This document shows, piece after piece, positions 26,855 to 34,096 of a DNA stretch of 64,000 nt. Made by a program: the position numbers and the translations under genes. Location of the stretch: the NCBI GenBank assembly GCA_964478075.1, contig CAYZGO010000019.1, positions 3,516 through 67,515 on the forward strand, read 5' to 3'. Position 1 is the stretch's first letter, and each line of letters opens with the position of its first letter. The notes below the pieces were generated by a model. That model ran no database searches. It was given only the letters and a program-made list of their open reading frames with translations, and was not told the origin of the DNA. This DNA comes from DAOUEX01 sp034430235 (GTDB lineage Bacteria > Chloroflexota > Anaerolineae > UBA2200).

Positions 26855-27586
26855 ATGACCACGATACTTGAGACAGAGGGACTCACAAAGAAGTTTGGCG
26901 GATTAGTAGCGGTACACGACGTATCGCTCGGGATAAGAGAGGGCGATATCTTTGGACTTATAGGTCCGAACGGCGCCGGCAAGACCACTTTTCTCAATGT
27001 TATAGATGGTATCTACAAGCCAGATGCCGGGACCGTTAGTTTCAATGGCCAGGACATAACTAGGCTAAGCTCAGAGAGAATCTGCAGGAAAGGGATAGCA
27101 AGGACATTTCAGATATCTCGGCCCTTCCCAAAGATGAGCGTCCTTGAAAACGTCCTGGTTGCTGCTGTCTTCGGTAATCCGGTAGCGGTCAAGGATCCAC
27201 AAGGGTGGGCGGCGGAAGTGCTTGAATTCGTCGAGCTCCCTATATCGAAGGATACACCGGCTGAGAGCCTGAATACAGTGCAACTAAAACGCCTCGATCT
27301 CGCCAGAGCGCTAGCCAGCAACCCTCAACTTCTGCTGTTGGATGAATCTGCAGCAGGGTTAACGCCCCCCGAGTCTAGGGAACTGATAGGATTAATCCGC
27401 AGGATAAGAGATAGAGGCATCACCATCTTTATGGTGGAGCACGTGATGAGGGTGATAATGGAAGTATGCGATAGAATAGCGGTGCTTTATTATGGTGAGA
27501 AGATCGCAGAGGGCACTGCTGATGAGATTGCGAAGGACGAAAAGGTAGCAGATGCATACCTAGGCGAGAAGTATATCCTAGCATAA
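26855..27586 (+). CDS. livG: ABC transporter ATPase (LivG-like), second system, atypical signature
   Basis: 243 residues. Walker A GPNGAGKTTFLN, Walker B LLLLDES and switch histidine in MVEHVM are intact, and the LivG ending ADAYLGEKYILA is present. The ABC signature reads LNTVQLKRLDLARAL in place of LSGGQ-like. ATG 26855 after AAGGTG is chosen over an upstream extension that begins inside the binding-protein gene. Confidence 0.9.
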   Translation: MTTILETEGLTKKFGGLVAVHDVSLGIREGDIFGLIGPNGAGKTTFLNVIDGIYKPDAGTVSFNGQDITRLSSERICRKGIARTFQISRPFPKMSVLENVLVAAVFGNPVAVKDPQGWAAEVLEFVELPISKDTPAESLNTVQLKRLDLARALASNPQLLLLDESAAGLTPPESRELIGLIRRIRDRGITIFMVEHVMRVIMEVCDRIAVLYYGEKIAEGTADEIAKDEKVADAYLGEKYILA

Positions 27587-27619
27587 CTCGATTCTTCCGA
27601 TCATTCTGGAAAGGAGGGG

Positions 27620-28333
27620 ATGGAGTTGCTTGAGGTGAATAATCTCGAGGCAGCTTACGGTCATCTACAAGTGCTGTGGGGCGTATCACTTAAGGTCTCG
27701 GAGGGAGAATTCACTTCCCTTCTCGGGCCCAATGGGGCAGGCAAGACTACTACGTTGAGAACCATCGCCGGATTAATCAAACCCAAGGGCGGTGAGGTGA
27801 AGTTCATGGGGGAGTCGATTGGAGGCCGCCGTGCCGATCAGATCAGCAGGATGGGGCTCAGCTTCATCACGGAGGAGCTCAACCTGTTTACGAGGATGTC
27901 GGTTCGTGAGAACCTCCTCCTGGGCGCATATGGTACCCGGGACAAGAAGAAGATAGAGAAATCCCTGGATTTTGTGCTGGATCTCTTCCCGGTGTTGGCG
28001 GAGAGGCGAAACCAGTTGGCGGGCACCCTGAGCGGAGGGGAACGCAAGATGCTGGCGTTGGGCCGTGGCTTGATGTCAGACCCGAAGTTCCTTTTGGTTG
28101 ACGAGCCGTCTCTGGGCCTGGCGCCTAAACTGGTGCTATCGGTGTTCAAAGCGCTGCAGGAATTGAACGGAAGAGGCGTCACCATCTTGCTTGTTGAGCA
28201 GAATGCCAGTACCACCTTGCACATCACAGATCGAAGTTACATTCTCGAGCGAGGGCGAATCGTATTGGAAGGTGCGAGTGCGGACCTCGTGGAAGATGAA
28301 CACGTGAAAAAGACATATCTAGGTATAGAATAA
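27620..28333 (+). CDS. livF: ABC transporter ATPase (LivF-like), second system
   Basis: 237 residues with Walker A GPNGAGKTTTLR, a normal signature LSGGERKMLALGRGLM, Walker B FLLVDEP and the LivF C-terminus VKKTYLGIE. The AAGGAGGGG box abuts ATG 27620; TTG 27626 is at better spacing and may be the true start. It is 33 bp after livG and 28 bp before the permease. Confidence 0.92.
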   Translation: MELLEVNNLEAAYGHLQVLWGVSLKVSEGEFTSLLGPNGAGKTTTLRTIAGLIKPKGGEVKFMGESIGGRRADQISRMGLSFITEELNLFTRMSVRENLLLGAYGTRDKKKIEKSLDFVLDLFPVLAERRNQLAGTLSGGERKMLALGRGLMSDPKFLLVDEPSLGLAPKLVLSVFKALQELNGRGVTILLVEQNASTTLHITDRSYILERGRIVLEGASADLVEDEHVKKTYLGIE

Positions 28334-28361
28334 ACTGTTGCTTAGAAAGGAGGGAAGATCT

Positions 28362-29261
28362 ATGGAGTTAGCAGCTTTCTGGGATCTAATCCTTACTGGC
28401 CTCCTAAGAGGGGGATTCTATGCCCTGATGGCGCTGGGACTTGCCCTTGTATTAGGGGTTATGAACGTCAGCCACTTTGCTCATGGGGAATTCTATATGG
28501 TTGGAGCCTATGCTGCCTATTTTGCTCACACTGCTTTTGGTCTTAACCCACTCCTGGCAATCCTGATGGCGGGGTTAATCGGCTTTGCAATAGGAGCTTT
28601 GGTTGAGAAAGTGGTTATTTGTTCCCTGCGGAAAAGGACTAAAGAAGATTGGGTTATGAATACCTTCCTACTTACGGTGGGGATATCTTTTGTTTTCATA
28701 AACAGCGCCAAACTAATCTGGGGAGCTAGGTTCAGGGGGGTTGCACACTATTGGGAAGGTACGATTTACCTAAGTGAGGGCTTGCGCATTTCAATCGATA
28801 GGGGTGCAGGTTTTCTCATAGCCATTGCCGCTATTGCTCTTACCTGGTTCTTTCTGAACAGGACCCAGTTAGGCCGGGCAATAAGAGCCGTGGCCCAAGA
28901 TGAAATAGGCGCGATGTTGGTTGGCATTAACCTCGACAGAATGAATACCCTAACCTTTGCATTGAGCTCCTTGTTAGCTGGAATAGCTGGGGGCAGTCTG
29001 CTATCCATAAACGCGGCTTATCCTTACATGGGGTTGCGCCCTTCCAACAGGTCATGGTATGTTGTGATGTTGGTGGGCTTGGGAAACGTGGGCGGGGCCA
29101 TTATGGGTGGTTTCATAGTGGGGATAGTGGAGACTCTTTCCTATTACTTCCTTGGAGCAGGTTGGCAAGATGTCGCTAGTCTATTGATACTCGTCTTGAT
29201 ATTGTTGTTCAAGCCCTCCGGGATCTTTGGAACCGAAGTTAAAGGCGTGTTGGAAAGGTAG
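28362..29261 (+). CDS. livH: Branched-chain-amino-acid-type ABC transporter permease (LivH-like), second system
   Basis: 299 residues with about eight membrane segments. The signature LALVLGVMNVSHFAHGEFYMVGAY lies near residues 25-48 and the coupling segment AIRAVAQDEIGAMLVGIN near 170-187. Start follows AAAGGAGGG. Gene order here (SBP-G-F-H-M) differs from the first system (SBP-H-M-G-F), so the two importers are not a recent duplication of one another. Confidence 0.9.
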   Translation: MELAAFWDLILTGLLRGGFYALMALGLALVLGVMNVSHFAHGEFYMVGAYAAYFAHTAFGLNPLLAILMAGLIGFAIGALVEKVVICSLRKRTKEDWVMNTFLLTVGISFVFINSAKLIWGARFRGVAHYWEGTIYLSEGLRISIDRGAGFLIAIAAIALTWFFLNRTQLGRAIRAVAQDEIGAMLVGINLDRMNTLTFALSSLLAGIAGGSLLSINAAYPYMGLRPSNRSWYVVMLVGLGNVGGAIMGGFIVGIVETLSYYFLGAGWQDVASLLILVLILLFKPSGIFGTEVKGVLER

Positions 29262-29266
29262 GAAAG

Positions 29267-30265
29267 ATGCAAGAGACAGAGCACGATCAAGCAATCAGCA
29301 CGTGGAATCGCGTGTTCTCCAGATTGCGCCCCATAGGGATTTCACCCCAGTTCCTTCTTGTCGTGGCGATGCTAGCCATTGCGCCGCTATTCATTAACGA
29401 TGAGTATATCCTGCACTTGATGGTGGTGAGTTTGCTATATGGCAGCCAGGCGATAGCCTTTGACTTTACCGCCGGCTTTATCAACGTCGTTAATTTCGGC
29501 CTTGCAGCCTTCGTCGGCATTGGTGCTTATACCTCAGCCCTGCTGGTAGTTAGACTAGGGGCTAGCCCCTGGATAGGCTTTGCTGTGGGGACTTTGGCTG
29601 CAGCGCTGCTGGGTTTTATTACCGGCCTCCTAACGCTGCGGCTGAGGGGGCTCTACGCGGCGGTTATGGCCTGGTTCGTGGGGCTCGCTTTGATGGCACT
29701 TACAGCCGCCTTTACGGACCTGACCAGGGGATATCTGGGATTGAGCGTTCCCTTGTTCCTGAAAACGATTGAGATGCGCCCTTACTTCTACATCCTGCTG
29801 CCGATCACAATCCTGACCTATGTAGTCCTGAGAGCGGTGACCAACTCCCACATAGGTCTCGCCTTCAAGGCCATCGGCCAGAACCTCCGAGCTGCCCGAG
29901 TCTCCGGGGTTGACCCTACCAAGTATAGGGTGTTGAACTTCACTCTGTCGTGCGCCGTTTGCGGCATGCTTGGGGTTTTTTACGCCCATTTCGTCGGAAT
30001 CCTGACCCCTGACGTAATGGCGACCGCGCACACCGTGGAGGTATTGGCTCTATCCTATGTAGGTGGCAGGGGGACCCTCTGGGGGGGATTACTGGCGGCC
30101 TTCTTGGTTATTCCTACTTTCGAGTACCTTAAGCCGCTGATGGAAATCCGCCTGATCCTATACGGTGTGCTCTTGATACTGGTGATGATACTTTACCCAG
30201 CGGGCCTTGCGGGCATCTTGCAGAGGGTAGGGGAACTGCTCAAGAGGCGTCTGTGGCGTGGTTAG
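29267..30265 (+). CDS. livM: Branched-chain-amino-acid-type ABC transporter permease (LivM-like), second system
   Basis: 332 residues with LivM landmarks AFDFTAGFINVVNFGLAAFVGIGAY (about 62-86) and AFKAIGQNLRAARVSGVDPTKY (about 204-225). It starts 5 bp after the LivH stop with an AGGAAAG box. It completes the second five-part importer. Confidence 0.9.
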   Translation: MQETEHDQAISTWNRVFSRLRPIGISPQFLLVVAMLAIAPLFINDEYILHLMVVSLLYGSQAIAFDFTAGFINVVNFGLAAFVGIGAYTSALLVVRLGASPWIGFAVGTLAAALLGFITGLLTLRLRGLYAAVMAWFVGLALMALTAAFTDLTRGYLGLSVPLFLKTIEMRPYFYILLPITILTYVVLRAVTNSHIGLAFKAIGQNLRAARVSGVDPTKYRVLNFTLSCAVCGMLGVFYAHFVGILTPDVMATAHTVEVLALSYVGGRGTLWGGLLAAFLVIPTFEYLKPLMEIRLILYGVLLILVMILYPAGLAGILQRVGELLKRRLWRG

Positions 30266-30479
30266 AAGCAACCTGCATCCAGAAGCGCAGGTGGGGAAAG
30301 CGTTAAGGTTCTCCTGGCGCAGTACGGTTTTGGGCTTGACTTTCGGGAAGGGGGGTGCTGGAATGGAAACGTGAAGGAGGTCACAATTATGATACCACGG
30401 AAGGGCTTTGCCGAATGCGGGGGAGGATGTAGAATAGGAATTGATTGTCAATCATCCACCCAATTGCAGGAGGCAAGCC

Positions 30480-30536
30480 ATGTATCAGAAGTGTATGATA
30501 GTAAGAATATTGAGAGAAGGTGATGAGAATGACTAA
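30480..30536 (+). CDS. Possible 18-codon leader ORF overlapping the aminotransferase start
   Basis: CAGGAGG at 30466-30472 is a near-perfect ribosome site at proper spacing from ATG 30480, giving an 18-residue peptide ending at TAA 30534-30536, just inside the aminotransferase gene in another frame. The aminotransferase's own site (GAGAAGG) is weaker. It may couple translation or be chance. A similar strong site (GAAGGAGG, 30372-30379) precedes a 14-codon ORF at 30388-30432. Confidence 0.3.
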   Translation: MYQKCMIVRILREGDEND

Positions 30537-31872
30537 GGTCGAACAAGCAGTGAAGTTGATGGCAGATCACACCTACGGCACCTGGAGAGCACAGAAGGGT
30601 TGGAAAAGCCCCCTGTTTATCGCCAAGGCTGAAGGTGTCTATTTTTATGATGATAAAGGCAAGCCCTATCTTGATTTCTCATCTCAACTGATGTGTTCAA
30701 ATCTTGGTCACGGGAATAGGGCGATAATTGATGCCATATGCGAGCAGGCAAAGAAGATACCGTACATAAGCCCTGGCTTCATCTGCGAAGCAAAGGCTAG
30801 GGCAACGGAGGCTTTGCTTGACGTAATGCCCGAGGGTCTGGATCAATTCTTCTTCTCCACGTCTGGAACCGAGGCGAATGAGGCTGCAGTCAAGATACTT
30901 AGGCAGTACATGGCACCCAAGTACAAGGTGATCTCACGTTACCATTCATATCACGGTGCTACAGCCGTGGGTGTTTCATTGACGGGAGACCCCAGGCGAT
31001 TCTACGCAGAGAGGGCGAGGTGTACAGTCCCGGGCATAGTGTTTGCCCCAGATGCTTATTGCTATAGATGCCCATTTGGTCTCGAGTACCCCGGTTGCAG
31101 CATACAGTGCGCTGAGTACGTAGACTATATGATCAAGGAGGAGGGGAACGTCGCTGCGGTTTTTGTTGAGCCTGTGGTCGGTACGAATGGCAAGCTAGTT
31201 CCCCCTCCAGAGTATTTCCCTCGGTTGAGGAAGATCTGCGATGAAAACGGAGTACTCCTCGTTGCAGATGAAGTGATGAGTGGTTGGTATCGTACGGGGC
31301 CGGCATGGGCTTTGGATAACTGGGATGTTAAGCCTGATATACTGACTACTGCAAAAGGATGCACAGGTGCATATGCCCCTGTGGGAATTACTGCAACAAC
31401 GAAAGAGATCAAGGGTTTCTTTGAGGAAACGGTCATGTGTCATGGACATACTTATGCAATGCATCCACTTGTGCTATCAGCTATTCCAGCAGCGGTGGAG
31501 GAGTACAAGAAGCTTATGGCAACGGGGCTTCCTCAGAGAGTGAGCAAGCACATAGAGAAGAGGCTTCGTGAATTGATGGAGAATCACAAATGTATTGGGG
31601 ATGTAAGGGGAATCGGGCATTTCTGGGGGGTTGAGATAGTCAAGAATAGACAGACAAAGGAACGATTTAACATAAAGGCTGACAAGTTTGTCAAACCTCT
31701 TATGACGAACAAGATAGCAGCCGAGGCCTTGAAGCGTGGGCTGTACATACACAACTGGTATGACCACTTCACCGTGGCACCCCCCTTGATTGTCACCGAG
31801 AAAGAGGTCGACAAGGGCGTGGAGATCTTTGACGAGGTGTTGAAGATTGCTGATAAAGAGGTCGAGGAATAA
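30529..31872 (+). CDS. Class III PLP-dependent aminotransferase (omega-amino acid type)
   Basis: About 447 residues. PLP-site landmarks are STSGTEANEAAVK, YHSYHGAT, the PLP-ring Asp in ADEVMSGWYRTG and the Schiff-base lysine in TTAKGCTGAYAPVG. Class III enzymes act on omega-amino groups (beta-alanine, GABA, taurine, putrescine, 3-aminoisobutyrate), usually with pyruvate or 2-oxoglutarate. ATG 30529 has the best spacing from GAGAAGG; GTG 30520 and ATG 30523 are alternatives. Linked to a CoA-acylating semialdehyde dehydrogenase, it probably produces a semialdehyde for it. Exact substrate is open. Confidence 0.9.
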   Translation: MTKVEQAVKLMADHTYGTWRAQKGWKSPLFIAKAEGVYFYDDKGKPYLDFSSQLMCSNLGHGNRAIIDAICEQAKKIPYISPGFICEAKARATEALLDVMPEGLDQFFFSTSGTEANEAAVKILRQYMAPKYKVISRYHSYHGATAVGVSLTGDPRRFYAERARCTVPGIVFAPDAYCYRCPFGLEYPGCSIQCAEYVDYMIKEEGNVAAVFVEPVVGTNGKLVPPPEYFPRLRKICDENGVLLVADEVMSGWYRTGPAWALDNWDVKPDILTTAKGCTGAYAPVGITATTKEIKGFFEETVMCHGHTYAMHPLVLSAIPAAVEEYKKLMATGLPQRVSKHIEKRLRELMENHKCIGDVRGIGHFWGVEIVKNRQTKERFNIKADKFVKPLMTNKIAAEALKRGLYIHNWYDHFTVAPPLIVTEKEVDKGVEIFDEVLKIADKEVEE

Positions 31873-31884
31873 CAGTCGGGGGGC

Positions 31885-31917
31885 CGTCCACGAATACGGA
31901 CACGAATACACGAATAC
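31885..31917. repeat. Short 'acgaatac' repeat cluster
   Basis: Three copies of cacgaata-type words occur in a row between the aminotransferase and dehydrogenase genes. They match one arm of the palindrome at 7160-7236. Confidence 0.5.
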
Positions 31918-31987
31918 TGTCACTTGGAGTTCAATGATCGAAGTGGGTGGCCTGGGAGATGTAGAACACGAAAGGAGTGCATAAGAG

Positions 31988-33496
31988 ATGCCTATTTTAG
32001 AGGAACCAATAAAAGAGACGTTGAAATTGAAGAACTATGTGGACGGGGAATGGGTGGCGTCACAGGGAGAGGTCAAGGACGTCGTGAACCCTGCTACAGG
32101 CAAGGTCATAGCCAAAGTCCCCATCTCGACCAAAGACGAGATCAACGCCGCAGTGGAGGCGGCCAAGGATGCCTTCCCTGACTGGAGAAGGACTCCTCCG
32201 GTTGCGCGTGGCAGATGCCTCTTCAGATTGAGGGACCTGATGGAACAACACTTTGAAGAGTTGAGCAGGGTCCAGACGATGGAACATGGAAAGACCATCG
32301 ACGAGTCGAGAGGGGAAACGAGGCGGGGAATCGAGAACGTTGAGGTTGCAGGGGGGATTCCATCGCTGATGATGGGGTGTAGCCTGGAGGATATTGCGGC
32401 AGGCATTGACGAGTACCTCATCAGACAGCCGTTGGGGGTCTTTGGGATAATAGGTCCTTTCAATTTCCCATTCATGGTGCCGCTTTGGTTTGCCCCGTAC
32501 GCTGTCGCTACTGGCAACTGTATCATCGTAAAGCCTTCAAGTGAAGACCCAATCAGTCAGATCAAGATAACCGAGCTGGCGGATGAAGCCGGCATTCCCC
32601 CGGGCGTGTGGAATCTGGTCAACGGTGGAAGAACGGTTGTATCAGGCATGTTGGATCATCCCGACATCAAGGGAATGTGCTTTGTTGGATCCACTCCGGT
32701 GGGAAGGGATGTTGTCTACACCAGGTGTGGTGAAACTGGCAAGAGGGTTATCGCCCAATGTGGCGCAAAGAACTTTGTGCTGGTAATGCCTGATGCTAAC
32801 CTGGGAAGGACCGTAGCAGCTTGCATGACGTCCTTCTTTGGCAACACAGGTCAGCGATGCCTGTCTGGTGCCAATCTCGTTGTCGTGGGCGAAGGACTCA
32901 ATGAGCGCGAATATGCGGCCTTCTATGAGAAGGTGGTAGATGCCTTTGTTGATGCAGCTTCCAGGATAAGGATTGGCTGCGGGCTTGACGAAGCAGTACA
33001 GATGGGCCCTCTGCGCGATGAGGGCAAGAAGGAGAGAGTCCTGGGATACATAGAGAAGGGCATCAAAGAGGGAGCGAAACTAAGGCTCGACGGTAGAAAC
33101 GTGACGATCATCGGGGATTGGCCTGACACATGCTTCCTTGGCCCAACTGTTTTCGAGGACGTTACGCCAGAGATGACTATTGGCACAGAAGAGATCTTCG
33201 GGCCAGTAGCAAGCGTGATGAGGGCCAGAAGCTTGGACGAGGCGATAGAAATGATCCACAGCAATCCCTTCGGCAACGCAGCGTCCATATTCACTGCCAA
33301 CGGCAAATGGGCCCGAGAATTCCAGTACAGAGTTGAGTGCGGCAACATTGGCATCAACATAGGGATAGTGGCTCCGATGGCCTTCTTCCCATTCAGCGGA
33401 ATGAAGAACTCCTTCTTCGGAGCGTTGCATGGCCAAGGCCGGGAGGTCGTCCGCTTCTTCACGGAAAGCAAGGTTGTCATTCAGAGGTGGTTCTAA
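31988..33496 (+). CDS. CoA-acylating (methyl)malonate-semialdehyde dehydrogenase family protein
   Basis: 502 residues, ALDH fold. MmsA/IolA family landmarks are EHGKTIDESRGETRRGIENVE, GPFNFPFMVPLWFAP and GAKNFVLVMPDANL, with the catalytic cysteine in GNTGQRCLSG. The position of the general-base Glu of ordinary ALDHs (ELGGK) reads QCGAKN, as in CoA-acylating MMSDHs, which release the product to CoA instead of water. It would convert malonate semialdehyde to acetyl-CoA or methylmalonate semialdehyde to propionyl-CoA plus CO2 with NAD reduction. Its stop is one base before the ATG of the next gene. Confidence 0.9.
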   Translation: MPILEEPIKETLKLKNYVDGEWVASQGEVKDVVNPATGKVIAKVPISTKDEINAAVEAAKDAFPDWRRTPPVARGRCLFRLRDLMEQHFEELSRVQTMEHGKTIDESRGETRRGIENVEVAGGIPSLMMGCSLEDIAAGIDEYLIRQPLGVFGIIGPFNFPFMVPLWFAPYAVATGNCIIVKPSSEDPISQIKITELADEAGIPPGVWNLVNGGRTVVSGMLDHPDIKGMCFVGSTPVGRDVVYTRCGETGKRVIAQCGAKNFVLVMPDANLGRTVAACMTSFFGNTGQRCLSGANLVVVGEGLNEREYAAFYEKVVDAFVDAASRIRIGCGLDEAVQMGPLRDEGKKERVLGYIEKGIKEGAKLRLDGRNVTIIGDWPDTCFLGPTVFEDVTPEMTIGTEEIFGPVASVMRARSLDEAIEMIHSNPFGNAASIFTANGKWAREFQYRVECGNIGINIGIVAPMAFFPFSGMKNSFFGALHGQGREVVRFFTESKVVIQRWF

Positions 33497-33497
33497 A

Positions 33498-33959
33498 ATG
33501 GAAAACTTGAGCCTAACCGCTTCTGCCGTCATCAGCTTCGTCGGCAGGCTCGAGGATAGTACGGCAACGTTCTACGAGGAGCTCGCTGAGAGATTTGTGG
33601 GGGATAAGGAAACGCTGCTGGGTTTTGCCAAGGAGAGCAGGAAAAACAAGCTGTGGGTGACGAGGACCTATCAGGAGACCATCAGCGATGCCTTGGAGGC
33701 ATGTTTTGCCTTTCAAGGCTTGAACCTGGGGGAATACGCCGTCGAGACAGTGTTGGTAGAAGGGGCGAGCTATTCTGACGCTTTGAAGATGGCCATAGAG
33801 CTTGAGAAGAAGGCCATCGAATTCTACCTGGATGTGGCTGAGTGCTCGCAGTCACTGCTGGCTACAATACCAAGGGCGTTCAGTAGAGTGGCCAAGAGAA
33901 GGGGCAAACGCAAGCTCGAATTGGAATCACTTCATAACAAGGCAGTGGCCGGTTGTTGA
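33498..33959 (+). CDS. Small ferritin-like/rubrerythrin-like helical protein
   Basis: 153 residues, predicted all-helical. Two helical hairpin segments look like rubrerythrin repeats: FVGRLEDSTATFYEELAERF near the N-terminus and ALKMAIELEKKAIEFYLDVAE near residue 95. Glu residues sit at ferritin-like positions, but I do not see a full pair of ExxH diiron motifs, and there is no rubredoxin domain. It starts one base after the dehydrogenase stop, so translation is coupled. Family known members handle peroxide or iron; the role in this amino-acid cluster is unknown. Confidence 0.6.
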   Translation: MENLSLTASAVISFVGRLEDSTATFYEELAERFVGDKETLLGFAKESRKNKLWVTRTYQETISDALEACFAFQGLNLGEYAVETVLVEGASYSDALKMAIELEKKAIEFYLDVAECSQSLLATIPRAFSRVAKRRGKRKLELESLHNKAVAGC

Positions 33960-34042
33960 TCAAGGCAGGGAAACATTCAGGGTGCAGCCGATAAGGCACT
34001 GCCTCGCTGTGGACATAGGACATGGCCACAATGTTCTGCGAA

Positions 34043-34078
34043 GGGCCTGCTCGCTTGTCTGGCGAGCAGGCCCTCTTC
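34043..34078. terminator. Bidirectional intrinsic terminator between converging genes
   Basis: GGGCCTGCTCGC (34043-34054) pairs perfectly with GCGAGCAGGCCC (34062-34073) over a 7-nt loop, followed by TCTTCGT. It sits between the ends of the second Liv cluster and the opposing penicillin-binding protein gene. Confidence 0.8.
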
Positions 34079-34096
34079 GTGTGATGTGCCCAAAGC

